From NCBI RefSeq assembly GCF_001682855.1, contig NZ_MAQW01000023.1, positions 674,137 to 738,136 of the forward strand: DNA of 64,000 nucleotides. Reading direction: 5' to 3'. Both the position numbers and the translations under genes were made by a program. Below, in pieces: positions 35,150-44,077 of the stretch; position 1 is the first letter of the stretch, and each line of letters starts with the position of its first letter. Below the pieces are notes generated by a model. That model did no database searches, was not told the DNA's origin, and was given only the letters and a program-made list of their open reading frames with translations. The stretch is from Bacillus sp. FJAT-27264 (GTDB lineage Bacteria > Bacillota > Bacilli > Paenibacillales > Paenibacillaceae).

Positions 35150-36262
35150 TTATTCGGGGAGCTGGGACAGATGCTGGCTGTACTGGAAGATCCGTTCCAG
35201 CGATAGCTTGCGAATCGCCGGTTCATCGAATTTCATCGGTCGCGAATTAGCCTCGAAGAACCAGAGGCCTCCGTTATGGTCGACTCCAAGATCCATGGAC
35301 ATTTCCCCAAGTCTATAATCGGAGGCACGCTCGATCTGGCGGGCCATTAAGAGAGCTGTCGTGGGCACACTCTTGAGAATGGCTGCAGCCCGTTCGGTAC
35401 TGAAGGTTCCCTCCAGCATGCTGGAGGGTTCTTCAATGGTGCCGCCGCGCGGTACATGTGTGGTGATGCTCCGGGCACCAGCCAGCCGGGCGCCGATGCC
35501 TGTTACGCCCCAGTTGCCCCGGCTGTTCTTTTGCAGCAGCACGCGAAGATCGAAGGGACGTCCGCGATGTGTGGCGAGGTCAATAGCCTGCTGGACGATA
35601 TAGCGAGCCGTTCCCTTCTCTTTGCTGATGCGACTCCAGAGGCGTTCCATGGAAGCTGTTTTGTAGGTGACGTTTTTTTTGCCAGTCTGGATTTGCAGCC
35701 GGTAGGGCAGAGCAGTATCCGCAAGATATTTTAGCCGCATTATGCCTTTACCAGCTTTGCCGCTTTCGGGCTTAAGGTAGAGACTATCATGATTTTTCAG
35801 CATGGCGGTCAAGGAGCCTGAGCTGCGCAGTCGGCGGGTCGTGGGCACATGCTTCGAGGTGAAGCGGGAGCTGTGCAGCCATTCGAACAAATTCCATTTG
35901 TTGAAAAAATACGGATTGTACAGATGGATGTCAGGATGCTCCAGACACTGGGCAATTTTGCGGGCCACCGGCTTCAGCTCTTCCTTTTCCCTGTTTGCCA
36001 CCCGATTATAGATGACCTGTGGCAGTGGTACAGGGACGCTGTACCACTGCTTGCCACCGGGAGAAGGAATAAAACCGTTGATGAACCGTTCTTCCAACTT
36101 GAGATCCCGGACCGTAACTACGTATACAAGGTAGCCCAGTTCTTTGCCGGTGCGGATAATATCGCGGAAATTACTGCGATTCCCACAAAATTTCAATCGC
36201 TTGTCACTGGTGGTGAGAATGGCGATAACGGGCTTGCTCTCATCGGGAATGCGGGTGTTCAA
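35150..36262 (-). CDS. YheC/YheD family ATP-grasp protein, copy 4 (short form)
   Basis: This 370-residue ATP-grasp protein opens with VIAILTTSDKRLKFCGNRSN, the alpha/beta lead domain. The nucleotide-binding segment LYLKPESGKAGKGIMRLKY (about 155-173) follows, then FDLRVLLQKNSRGNWGVTG and MDLGVDHNGGLWFFEANSRP with the metal-binding Glu-Ala-Asn. It starts with TTG 7 bases after AGGAGGG, and that TTG overlaps the stop of copy 3 (TTGA). All catalytic elements look intact. The substrate is unknown; a role in coat or cortex-related synthesis is assumed from Bacillus YheC/D. Confidence 0.87.
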   Translation of the reverse strand: MNTRIPDESKPVIAILTTSDKRLKFCGNRSNFRDIIRTGKELGYLVYVVTVRDLKLEERFINGFIPSPGGKQWYSVPVPLPQVIYNRVANREKEELKPVARKIAQCLEHPDIHLYNPYFFNKWNLFEWLHSSRFTSKHVPTTRRLRSSGSLTAMLKNHDSLYLKPESGKAGKGIMRLKYLADTALPYRLQIQTGKKNVTYKTASMERLWSRISKEKGTARYIVQQAIDLATHRGRPFDLRVLLQKNSRGNWGVTGIGARLAGARSITTHVPRGGTIEEPSSMLEGTFSTERAAAILKSVPTTALLMARQIERASDYRLGEMSMDLGVDHNGGLWFFEANSRPMKFDEPAIRKLSLERIFQYSQHLSQLPE

Positions 36263-37632
36263 GGCTCATCCCTCCTGCGGAATTTGCTGAGATACAGGCA
36301 ATGTTCCAAAATATGCTCGATGGAAGCTCTGCCCTCAGCGCGCAGGGAAGGGTGGCGGAAGATAGAGCGTCCGGGCTTGGCATTCGCCTCGAACATCCAG
36401 ATTTCCTCGTCCTGGTCGATCCCGAGATCGAAGCCGATCTCGCCCAGCAGATGACGATGCTGGATTTCCAGCGACTCCGCCAGCCTGATGGCGGTACTCT
36501 TGGCACGCTGAAGCACCTCATCGGCCTTGCTTCCAAATACACGGCCGAGCGCCTGCTGTGGCGTGAGCAGTGCACCGCCATTCTTGAGGTGGGTAGTGAC
36601 GCTGCCGCGTCCGGCCTTCTTGGCGCCGATACCAACGACAACCCACTGATTACTGCCATTCTTGTGCATATGAAACCGGAAATCGATAGGGCAACCGTCA
36701 ATTTCAATGAGGCGAATGCCCTGCTGCACGATATAATTCTGAAGCTGCTGACCGTGGCGGCCCCGCAGCATACGCATCAGGCTCTCGAAGTTTGAGAAGC
36801 GCAGCAACACGTTCTTGCCGTTCTTACGGTAACGGGCAAAATAGCCCTTTTTCGGTAAATAGGTAAGCCGGTAAATGCCGTGACCCAGACTGCCTGCCGA
36901 CGGTTTGTAATATACGAAATGATGACGGTCCAGCATGTCACGCATTTTATCTGCACCGGGATTGGTGTGGGTCTCCGGCACGTAGCGGTTCGCCGTGGAA
37001 TCGTTCTCCAGCAGCTTATAAATATCGGATTTATTGAAGAAGCTCCAGTTGAAGTAGGGGATCTTCTTGCGCATGAACCGTTCCCGCAGTTGGTTGATGT
37101 AGGGTGAGGTTTCTGCCCTTCTGCTGGGCAGCCGGTTGTAGACGACATCAGGCAGCGGCACCATTTTGCGTTCGAATTTGCCGCTTGAGGTGAGGAAATA
37201 GCCGTATACCTGTTCCTGCTGCCAATTGATATCGCGTGGGGTGAAGGCAAAAATATAGCATTTATTGCTTCCCTCACGCAGTAGTTGTTTGATGAATCCT
37301 GTGCGGGAACCGAAGGGTTGGGAAGAGGAGGTCGGTCCGTCGGACAATATACCGACCAGCGGTCCGAGCTGCACTTCATCGTTCTCCAAATTGCGCAGGT
37401 AAATGCCGCCTGTCTTCGGAACCTTGATGGCGCTCTTCACACCAGAGGCGAGGAACATATGCTTGCCGGCTCGCTTGATGGGTTTGATGATCGCCGGAAT
37501 CGTATCCTTACCCAGCCGCAGGCGGATGTTCTTTTTGCCGGATAGCTTCAGGCTTTTCATCAGCGAGCCCGATACATATACGACCCTCTGGGGCTGTTTG
37601 GTGAAATGGACATTGCAAAAAGTGAGACCCAT
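36259..37632 (-). CDS. YheC/YheD family ATP-grasp protein, copy 3 (long form)
   Basis: This is a 457-residue protein. The first 90 residues are a beta-rich domain (VVYVSGSLMKSLKLSGKKNI, GGIYLRNLENDEVQLGPLVG) absent from the short copies. The ATP-grasp region follows: FVYYKPSAGSLGHGIYRLTY (about 240-259), IDFRFHMHKNGSNQWVVVG and EIGFDLGIDQDEEIWMFEAN with intact metal ligands. AAGGAGG precedes the ATG, and the start touches the stop of copy 2 (TAAATG). The extra domain may bind a partner or the polymer that is modified; no function is known. Confidence 0.88.
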   Translation of the reverse strand: MGLTFCNVHFTKQPQRVVYVSGSLMKSLKLSGKKNIRLRLGKDTIPAIIKPIKRAGKHMFLASGVKSAIKVPKTGGIYLRNLENDEVQLGPLVGILSDGPTSSSQPFGSRTGFIKQLLREGSNKCYIFAFTPRDINWQQEQVYGYFLTSSGKFERKMVPLPDVVYNRLPSRRAETSPYINQLRERFMRKKIPYFNWSFFNKSDIYKLLENDSTANRYVPETHTNPGADKMRDMLDRHHFVYYKPSAGSLGHGIYRLTYLPKKGYFARYRKNGKNVLLRFSNFESLMRMLRGRHGQQLQNYIVQQGIRLIEIDGCPIDFRFHMHKNGSNQWVVVGIGAKKAGRGSVTTHLKNGGALLTPQQALGRVFGSKADEVLQRAKSTAIRLAESLEIQHRHLLGEIGFDLGIDQDEEIWMFEANAKPGRSIFRHPSLRAEGRASIEHILEHCLYLSKFRRRDEP

Positions 37633-38805
37633 TTATGAATCCTCCTTAGGAATCATTGATTTATTCCCGTGTGAACGAAGTCGCAGTGGTGCCCATGTCT
37701 GCTGCCCGCGTCTTGCAAGTAGCAGATGACGGGCATAACGCAGCGGGTTTTCGGCAGAAAGTCTGATCGCCCGGCGGTCGCCTGTCAGTCGGAACACGGA
37801 TCGTCCCGGCTTGGAATTGGCTTCGAGCAGCCAGATTCGGCCGCCTTCGTCAATCCCGAAGTCGAGGCCGAGCTCGCCAAGTCTGCCGCAGGCATTCTCC
37901 AGCACTGTCGGCAGGAAGGCTGCATAGCTGGACAGCTCTTCCACGATTTCTTTGCCTGACGAGCCGTATTCTGCTGTCAGGAAGGGTAACGGAGAAACGG
38001 CAGTTCCCCCGCCGTGCAGGTTCGAGGTAAGCGTCCCCTTGCTGCCGAGCCGGACGGCCATCCCGGTGAGTCCCCACACACCACTGCCGTCTTTCTGCAT
38101 AAGAACACGAACGTCGAACGGCTGACCTGTACTGCCAGTGAGATGCAGATAAGGCTGTATAATATAGCGGCGAGAATCGATGAAGTCGTGTATCCAGTCG
38201 AGACCTTCCTGCTCGCTGGCAAAAACAAGATGGAACGGAGTATTGACACCGTCCCGGCCACTCACGCGAAGCCCCCCTGTGCCTCCATGAATCAACCTGA
38301 CATGTAATGTGCGCTTGCCATGCGAACCGGCCCTGGGCTTCAGGAATAGACCGTATTCTCTCTCTGCGAGCATGGTGCTTAGTCTGTCCCGGCCAGTATA
38401 GATCCGGGTCTCGGGCAGTAGCGGAGCCGTACTGCGAATAGACTTCAAAATCTTGTATACGCTCCATTTGTCGGGCAGTCCCCGGGACCAAGGCAATGAG
38501 CGGGGAAGGGCAGCTAGCGCTGCTGATGCCTCCTGCCGTTCCTCCCGGCTGCTGTAGAAGCAGCGGTTGTAGACAACATCTGGCGGTGCGGTCGTAACGT
38601 TCTGCCAGTTGCCGTCTTGCCAGACATACCCGGTGACACTTGATCCGTCTGCTGCTACTCCTTCAGGCTGGAAGACGAGGATACCCAGATTGAACAGTGG
38701 GGCGGCCTGGCACAGCTGACTACAAAAGGCGGGCTCTGCGATGGGAGGGCTGCCGCTGTGGCGACCTGTCATGACGCCAAGGAATCCTAGTGCCGATGTC
38801 TCCAT
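37633..38805 (-). CDS. YheC/YheD family ATP-grasp protein, copy 2 (short form)
   Basis: This is a 390-residue ATP-grasp protein. It opens ALGFLGVMTGRHSGSPPIAE and shows LFLKPRAGSHGKRTLHVRL (about 174-192), FDVRVLMQKDGSGVWGLTG, and ELGLDFGIDEGGRIWLLEAN followed by SKPGRSVF. The usual Gly-Lys-Gly of the nucleotide loop is Gly-Lys-Arg-Thr here, a small departure from the other copies. AAGGAG precedes the ATG, 10 bases after the end of copy 1. It is probably expressed with the other four copies. The substrate is unknown. Confidence 0.87.
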   Translation of the reverse strand: METSALGFLGVMTGRHSGSPPIAEPAFCSQLCQAAPLFNLGILVFQPEGVAADGSSVTGYVWQDGNWQNVTTAPPDVVYNRCFYSSREERQEASAALAALPRSLPWSRGLPDKWSVYKILKSIRSTAPLLPETRIYTGRDRLSTMLAEREYGLFLKPRAGSHGKRTLHVRLIHGGTGGLRVSGRDGVNTPFHLVFASEQEGLDWIHDFIDSRRYIIQPYLHLTGSTGQPFDVRVLMQKDGSGVWGLTGMAVRLGSKGTLTSNLHGGGTAVSPLPFLTAEYGSSGKEIVEELSSYAAFLPTVLENACGRLGELGLDFGIDEGGRIWLLEANSKPGRSVFRLTGDRRAIRLSAENPLRYARHLLLARRGQQTWAPLRLRSHGNKSMIPKEDS

Positions 38806-38815
38806 GAGGTTCTCC

Positions 38816-40183
38816 TTATAAACCGGCCAGGTAACGGCAGTACAGAACCATTTGTTTGACGGACGGTCTTATTTTTTGATCGTTCAGCGGTGTGTTGTCG
38901 TTCTTGGATGGCTTGGAGTTCACTTCCAGAAGCCAGATCCGGCCGGATTGGTCGAGAGCCAGATCGATCCCAAGTTCACCGAAGTGAGCAGGGATATAAC
39001 TCTCTATCCCGCGGGCTATAGCAAGGGCGGCTCGGGGCAATCCGAGCTGCACACTATCCTTCACACCGGAAGGAAGGCTGCTTTTGTTCACCGCTTCCCG
39101 CACGGTGCTGAGAGTGCCGCCCCGCGCCAGATTAGACACGAAATGATTGTTGCCAGCCGTACGAGCGACGATGGATGTAACACCCCATTTGCCAGTGCCA
39201 TTCTTCTGTACCAGAGCCCGGAAATCAACAGGCCTCCGACCCAGTTCCATCAGCGGGAGGCCCTGCTGAATTTGGTAACGGGTGCTTTTCATTTTGGGGG
39301 CGATGGCCTGAAATAGCTTCGTAAGACTGGGATAGGACTGCTTGCGGGTACCCATAGGTGTGGTGGACTGCAGCCGGTATCCGCCGCCTTCTTCCCTGGA
39401 AATGCGGAGGATACCCTTGCCTAGACTTCCGCGTACAGGTTTCAGGAAGACGCTCTGGTAATGACTGCACATTCGCTTCAGAACAGCAGAACCTGTCAGC
39501 ATATGGGATTCAGGCAGGTACCGCTGCAAGGAGGTATCCTGTTTTAACGCCTCGAACACCTCTGTTTTGTCAAGGAATTTTTCGTTGAAGAAATGTGTGC
39601 CGTAGCGTGATTTTACATCGGCCAGGAAATGCTGTACGCTAGGTTTGTTCTCTACCTTGCGCGTGGTGAGTCGGTTGTTGATGACATCGGCAATGGGCAG
39701 ACTTCGCTTACGCCAGCCCTCTTCGTATACCCAGCCCTGAATGGAAGAACTGGGTGTTTCCAGCGCTTCAGGGGTAATGAAATATACATAGGCTCCCTGT
39801 GCATGGCAGGCATTGGTCAATTCCCGGCAGAACATCGTGATGGCTCCAAACAGCCGCTCGGGCTGATCGGGATAGTGGCGGCTGACAAGAACGCCGATCA
39901 ATGGCCCAAGCCGGAGGGTGCGGCTGCCCGTGCTGTAGGAGACGTTAAGTTTATGCCGGAATTTAAATCCGGCCCGCTGCGCCAGCCCCTCACTTATGCG
40001 CAAACCATCGGACTTGGGAACCGGAATGACGGTTACGTCCTGCCGGAATGAGCCGAAGGCGAGCTGAAGCGTACCGTGTGCCGGAATTTTCAGTCTTTTC
40101 ATGGATCGGTCTCCAAGCATGAGGGCATTTTCCTGCAGGATGCTCGATTGGACCGTTTGGACAGGGATCTTGAGCTTAGACAT
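38816..40183 (-). CDS. YheC/YheD family ATP-grasp protein, copy 1 (long form)
   Basis: This is the first gene of the five-copy operon, 455 residues. It has the N-terminal beta domain (LQLAFGSFRQDVTVIPVPK, YSTGSRTLRLGPLIGVLVSR, about 35-100) and an ATP-grasp part with VFLKPVRGSLGKGILRIS (about 238-255), VDFRALVQKNGTGKWGVTS and ELGIDLALDQSGRIWLLEVN. All five metal-ligand motifs in the operon are E-x-N, so none looks dead. The ATG follows GGAAGGAG. It is divergent from a yheA-like gene across 132 bases, which matches the Bacillus yheA-yheC-yheD neighbourhood. Confidence 0.88.
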   Translation of the reverse strand: MSKLKIPVQTVQSSILQENALMLGDRSMKRLKIPAHGTLQLAFGSFRQDVTVIPVPKSDGLRISEGLAQRAGFKFRHKLNVSYSTGSRTLRLGPLIGVLVSRHYPDQPERLFGAITMFCRELTNACHAQGAYVYFITPEALETPSSSIQGWVYEEGWRKRSLPIADVINNRLTTRKVENKPSVQHFLADVKSRYGTHFFNEKFLDKTEVFEALKQDTSLQRYLPESHMLTGSAVLKRMCSHYQSVFLKPVRGSLGKGILRISREEGGGYRLQSTTPMGTRKQSYPSLTKLFQAIAPKMKSTRYQIQQGLPLMELGRRPVDFRALVQKNGTGKWGVTSIVARTAGNNHFVSNLARGGTLSTVREAVNKSSLPSGVKDSVQLGLPRAALAIARGIESYIPAHFGELGIDLALDQSGRIWLLEVNSKPSKNDNTPLNDQKIRPSVKQMVLYCRYLAGL

Positions 40184-40315
40184 CTTGGATCTCCTTCCGG
40201 TAGCATGATGCCGGCAAATTGATAGCTAAGGGTTGCATATCATTCATCATATGGAGACATCTGACCCTTGGTGATTGACCTATTTTTTTAATAACAATCT
40301 AGGAGGAATGAAGTA

Positions 40316-40660
40316 ATGAACGTTTATGACAAAGCACATGAATTGGCACGGGCCATCAAAGATAGCAGCGAGGTGGCAGATATTTCTGCAGCTATGAAAC
40401 TGGTTGATGCTGACCCTGAAGCTAAAGCGATGCTGGAGAGCTTCCGCCAGAACCAGGCAGAAATGCAGCAGCGTATGATGAGTGGAGAGATGCCGGCACA
40501 AGAAGAAATGGAGAAGATGGAGAAGCTGTTTGAAGTGCTGAACCTGAATCTCGGCATCCGTCGCCTGTTTGATGCAGAACGTCGCTTGAGCGTAGTAATC
40601 GAGGACGTGAACAAGATTATTACCGAGAGCCTGCAGGAGCTTTACGGAGAACTGGGTTAA
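40316..40660 (+). CDS. yheA: YlbF/YmcA family protein, YheA-like (UPF0342)
   Basis: This is a 114-residue helical cytoplasmic protein of the YlbF/YmcA/YheA family. Motifs: MNVYDKAHELARAIKDSSEV at the start, a middle helix with EAKAMLESFRQNQAEMQQRM, and the end INKIITESL-type helix (EDVNKIITESLQEL). YlbF and YmcA with YaaT control RNase Y and biofilm or spore development; YheA itself has no firm function. AGGAGG is 9 bases before the ATG. The divergent YheC/D array next to it supports the yheA call by synteny. Confidence 0.88.
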   Translation: MNVYDKAHELARAIKDSSEVADISAAMKLVDADPEAKAMLESFRQNQAEMQQRMMSGEMPAQEEMEKMEKLFEVLNLNLGIRRLFDAERRLSVVIEDVNKIITESLQELYGELG

Positions 40661-40687
40661 CATTTAGGCATTCAACGTGTCATATCT

Positions 40688-40734
40688 AAAAAAGGGTATT
40701 CCCTTGGCGAAAGCCTAGGGAATACCCTTTTTTA
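40688..40734. terminator. Bidirectional terminator after yheA
   Basis: AAAAAAGGGTATTCCC pairs with GGGAATACCCTTTTTT with inner TTGGC/GCCTA pairing. A-runs and T-runs flank both sides, so it also serves the convergent gene. Confidence 0.9.
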
Positions 40735-40799
40735 GTGAGAAAATAGTTTAGTGAGCACTTAAATAAATCTGACAATAATCAGCAAGGAAATTTGCGTGT

Positions 40800-41375
40800 T
40801 TATTCCTGCTTGTTCTCAATGGCACAGAGCAGAATGCCCGCAGCTAGGCCGAGCCTTCGGTCGATCATGGTTTTTCTGTCGTCCGCGAAATCCGCGGTCA
40901 CTTTGGACACGAACGGATTGAAGTTCCGGCGGAACACTGGAATAGATATCCCGTCTATCACGACATTGTAATTCTGGGGAATGATAGGGAAGATTCGACA
41001 CAGCAGCGCCATAGCGATGCTCTCCTCTTTGATTGTTCCGATCTCCAGGTCATGGCTGTCGAGGAGGGTCCATTCGTCCTTTAAAATCGATTTGAATCCC
41101 TTGCGCCGTAATGCGCCGAGATGTTCCCCGGTTTCCGTGTCATGCACATCATAAGTGGCCCCGAAGTCAATGATGCTGCGGGCTTTAATTCGCAGGAGCT
41201 CTTTGTACATACTCTCATCCGTATAGATTGAGATATCTTCCTTCAGCTTGAACGCCTTAAGATGGGAGTACAGGACCAGCACTCCGGCACTGTCATAGAT
41301 ATGGAGTTTGGCCCCCAGGACGGAGAACACTTTTTTGCGAATAACGTACTCGGTATGGGTAAAGGCTCTGTTCAT
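40800..41375 (-). CDS. LURP-one-related (tubby-like) protein
   Basis: This is a 191-residue protein of the LURP-one/tubby C-terminal-like fold (YxjI type). The start MNRAFTHTEYVIRKKVFSVLGAKL-type sequence gives the first strands of the beta barrel, and HIYDSAGVLVLYSHLKAFKL and DVHDTETGEHLGALRRKGFK repeat the strand pattern. A hydrophobic helix near the C-terminus (RRLGLAAGILLCAIENK) is typical of the family. Function in bacteria is unknown; lipid binding or scramblase-like roles are proposed for relatives. It is a single gene, convergent with yheA. Confidence 0.82.
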   Translation of the reverse strand: MNRAFTHTEYVIRKKVFSVLGAKLHIYDSAGVLVLYSHLKAFKLKEDISIYTDESMYKELLRIKARSIIDFGATYDVHDTETGEHLGALRRKGFKSILKDEWTLLDSHDLEIGTIKEESIAMALLCRIFPIIPQNYNVVIDGISIPVFRRNFNPFVSKVTADFADDRKTMIDRRLGLAAGILLCAIENKQE

Positions 41376-41586
41376 GGCAATCCACGCCTCTCTGATTGGA
41401 TGAAGTGCTGCTGTCGTTATGTACTTATAGAGCTATACCTGCTTCTGTTACAGATTATACCAGTCCTGAAAGTCAAAGATAAGTTTTTTGTAGACTTGTC
41501 TCATATTTCCGGCTCCGTGTTCATAGAGTAGAGATATAGATTCACACGGCCACTGTGAATAAACTTTGGACAAGGAGCTGTTTTCC

Positions 41587-41865
41587 ATGAAAAAAAGAAA
41601 TAAGTTCAAGCACAGTCTTTACCTGATCCTGGCGCTTGCTATGCTGCTGTACGCTATTCCGAAGCTGTCGCTGGCCAATGGGCCAAGCTGGGTGTTTGGA
41701 TTTGGGGTTGTTTGGTCAGTCTTTGCTTTTCTGGTCATTGCTGCTCATCTGCACTTTATTATTGGGGTGGATGAGGAGAAGCAGAAGCGGCTGGAGGCTG
41801 TGCGGAAGGAGAAGATTGCAGCTTGGGGCCGGTGGTATGAGGAGAAGAGAGTCGTGCAAAAATGA
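41587..41865 (+). CDS. Small two-helix membrane protein
   Basis: This is a 92-residue protein I do not recognise by family. It has a basic start (MKKRNKFKH), a hydrophobic helix (about 10-29), a short outer loop with GPSWVFG, a second helix (about 35-57) and a highly charged cytoplasmic tail (DEEKQKRLEAVRKEKIAAW). ATG 41587 follows AAGGAG by 9 bases, so the 7 in-frame codons upstream are excluded. It is a single gene with its own terminator. Confidence 0.72.
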   Translation: MKKRNKFKHSLYLILALAMLLYAIPKLSLANGPSWVFGFGVVWSVFAFLVIAAHLHFIIGVDEEKQKRLEAVRKEKIAAWGRWYEEKRVVQK

Positions 41866-41881
41866 TAGATTGCCGCAGGAC

Positions 41882-41920
41882 AACCCCCTGAATTCACCAT
41901 AATGGTGAGCGCAGGGGGTT
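41882..41920 (+). terminator. Terminator after the small membrane protein gene
   Basis: AACCCCCTG with inner TTCACCAT pairs with ATGGTGAG and CAGGGGGTT, followed by CTTG; the T-run is short. Confidence 0.65.
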
Positions 41921-42045
41921 CTTGAGGTTACATGGAGTATCCCGGATTTCTCACTGCCTGGGCCCTGAAACCCTGTTGAACTGGGGCTTTCTCCCCGTGT
42001 ATAATAGAACAGTATAGTACAGATCGGGTCATGGGGGTGTAACAG

Positions 42046-43380
42046 TTGGAAGGTCAAGGCGATGCAATTACCAAACATGAACAGCTGCTGCAGCACATTG
42101 AAAGTCTAAAAGTCGGCACCAAAATATCGGTCCGCAAATTGGCGAAAGAATTGTCCGTCAGCGAGGGTACGGCGTACCGGGCCGTCAAGGAGGCCGAGAA
42201 CCTCGGTATTGTAATTACCAAGGAGCGGATCGGCACTGTTCGGGTGGAGAAGAAGCCACGTAATATTTCCGAGCAGCTTACCTTCGGGGATGTTGTGGAT
42301 ATTGTTGAGGGCCATGTACTGGGCGGCGCGGGCGGCTTGAACAAGCATTTGCACAAGTATGTCATCGGGGCGATGAAGGTCGACGCGATGATTCGTTATA
42401 TTGATGCTGACAGTTTGTTGATTGTCGGGAACCGTGATGATGTCCACTCGCTGGCGCTGGAACAAGGGGCTGGGGTGTTGGTCACGGGGGGCTTCGGAAC
42501 AAGCCGCGAGGTTAAAGCACTGGCTGACCAGTTGGATCTGCCGGTGATTTCGTCCAGACATGACACCTTTACAGTTGCGTCGATGATTAACCGGGCGATT
42601 TTCGACAGGCTGATTAAGAAGAAAATCATGCTCGTGGAGGATATTCTGGATAGCAGGCCTAGGCTGCATACGCTGAAAATATCCAGTACAGCCGGCGAGT
42701 TACTTCAGCTGTCCCAGGACAGCGGGGAGCAGCGTTTCCCGGTGACTGATGAATGGAACCGCGTCATTGGCATCATCGGCCGCCGCGATGTGGAGACCCT
42801 GACAGCAGGGCAAAATATTGAGAAGGTAATGATTCGCAATCCCGTCACTGCGGGGCTGCAGACTTCCTTGGCATCCGCGGCGCAGATCATGATGTGGGAA
42901 GGGATCGACTTCCTGCCGATTGTGGACCGCAACCGCAAGCTGGTCGGCTCACTCACCCGAAGGGAAGTGCTGCAGAGTCTGCGGGATGTTCGCAACCAGC
43001 CGCAGCTTGGCGAGACCTTCGACCATCTCATCTGGAACGGTTTTGCGGAGGAGAGGGACGAGGAAGGACATTTGTTCTTTCACGGCTTCATCACCCCGCA
43101 GATGGCGACGGATCTTGGGACCATATCGGAGGGAGTGTTGTCTACGCTGATGACCCTCTCTGCGTTCAAGGCAGCCAAGGACATTACCGGCAATGACTAT
43201 GTGCTGGACAATATGTCCACCTACTTCATTCGGCCGGTACAAATTGAGCATTCTGTAATTGTTATGCCGAAGCTGCTGGAGAGCAGCCGCCGGACCTGCA
43301 AGATCGAGATTGAGATCAGCCACCAGGACACGCTGGTAGCCAAGGCAGTGCTAATGCTGCAATCCATCGATCACGGATAA
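42046..43380 (+). CDS. ytoI: DRTGG-CBS-thioesterase domain protein (YtoI)
   Basis: This is a 444-residue four-part protein: an N-terminal winged helix (KISVRKLAKELSVSEGTAYR, about 23-42), a DRTGG domain (about 75-185), two CBS domains (about 195-310; PVTDEWNRVIGIIGRRDVET and LPIVDRNRKLVGSLTRREVL), and a C-terminal hotdog/thioesterase-like fold (about 320-440). CBS pairs usually bind adenine nucleotides; in YtoI the output is unknown. The start is a TTG 7 bases after GGGGGTG. In Bacillus subtilis ytoI stands beside ytpI, nrnA, ytrH, ytrI and dnaE, and the same block follows here, except that nrnA is missing. Confidence 0.9.
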   Translation: MEGQGDAITKHEQLLQHIESLKVGTKISVRKLAKELSVSEGTAYRAVKEAENLGIVITKERIGTVRVEKKPRNISEQLTFGDVVDIVEGHVLGGAGGLNKHLHKYVIGAMKVDAMIRYIDADSLLIVGNRDDVHSLALEQGAGVLVTGGFGTSREVKALADQLDLPVISSRHDTFTVASMINRAIFDRLIKKKIMLVEDILDSRPRLHTLKISSTAGELLQLSQDSGEQRFPVTDEWNRVIGIIGRRDVETLTAGQNIEKVMIRNPVTAGLQTSLASAAQIMMWEGIDFLPIVDRNRKLVGSLTRREVLQSLRDVRNQPQLGETFDHLIWNGFAEERDEEGHLFFHGFITPQMATDLGTISEGVLSTLMTLSAFKAAKDITGNDYVLDNMSTYFIRPVQIEHSVIVMPKLLESSRRTCKIEIEISHQDTLVAKAVLMLQSIDHG

Positions 43381-43448
43381 GGGTGATTCGTTCCGAAGGT
43401 GCAGGTTACGGGAGCGTGGCTTTCAGCCAGATACCGGATTACAAAATA

Positions 43449-43605
43449 GGTCTGTCCTAAAAGTGAATGGTTCCTTTCAAGTAGACAAGACAAAAATAGG
43501 TGCCCATTGAGCGGCGTTGATCCTAAACGGAGGCGCTCCCCTTTTTGTAGACAGAGATCATCAAACCCCCCGCTACGCCGAAGGCAGCTTGATCCTATTC
43601 ATTCA
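43449..43605 (-). mobile_element. Possible degraded insertion-sequence end
   Basis: On the minus strand the text TTGTCTACTTGAAAGGAACC resembles the tail found just past transposase genes of IS3-type elements (TGTCTACTTGACAGGG-like, from memory). The rest is too decayed to show a transposase domain, and no terminal repeat pair or target duplication is visible. Confidence 0.3.
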
Positions 43606-43840
43606 AAAAGTGGATGCAGTAGAGCAGGCTCAAGCTCAACCGCATACCTGAAGCTCAGGAATTGTAAATAAAGCTCTGTTATTATAAATAAAAGAGGACC
43701 TTGCACCGTCGTGCGCATGTAGCGCAGTATGGTGGACTGGTCAGAGCCCGATAAATGTCCTCACGTCCTAACTTTAAAGCTTGACTCTGATTTAGCAGGA
43801 AAATGTACCGTTAATTCTCTCCTTTCAAGGGTTTTACTCG

Positions 43841-43980
43841 AATTAAAGGGAAATTCTCCAGTTATTTTTCCCTTGTATAAGAAAATCCAGAGGGATTCTG
43901 GGGATTAACAGGAGTATTTCCTGTTATTTTTTGGAGACACTCTATTTTCGGGAAATTAACGGGAGAATATCCAGTTGTTA
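43841..43980. repeat. Three imperfect palindromic repeats
   Basis: Units at about 43841-43867, 43903-43928 and 43953-43980 share RATTAAN-GG-N7-CC-GTTATT. The middle unit contains a perfect TAACAGG/CCTGTTA palindrome. The spacing is 62 and 50 bases. Confidence 0.5.
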
Positions 43981-44077
43981 AAGCGCTGAATGACATCCAC
44001 TTTTACTTTACCGGATCTGCACGGCTGAAGACCGAGTGTTTCTTGATTGCTCATTCCTTGTTCAAGAAGAGGGGCAC

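Larger units (their letters stand above)
43381..44077. other. Intergenic region without credible genes
   Basis: About 700 bases without a supportable gene. It holds a possible insertion-sequence end (43449-43605), an AT-rich set of short palindromic repeats (43841-43980), and GAGGAC/GTCCTC arms at about 43692-43762 that could pair weakly. The minisatellite at 44078-44274 follows. Confidence 0.6.

Noticed and set aside
43681..43790. Possible structured RNA in the ytoI-ytpI gap
   Set aside because: GAGGAC and GTCCTC arms can pair, but no known riboswitch or T-box element is recognisable and the loop is not conserved-looking.
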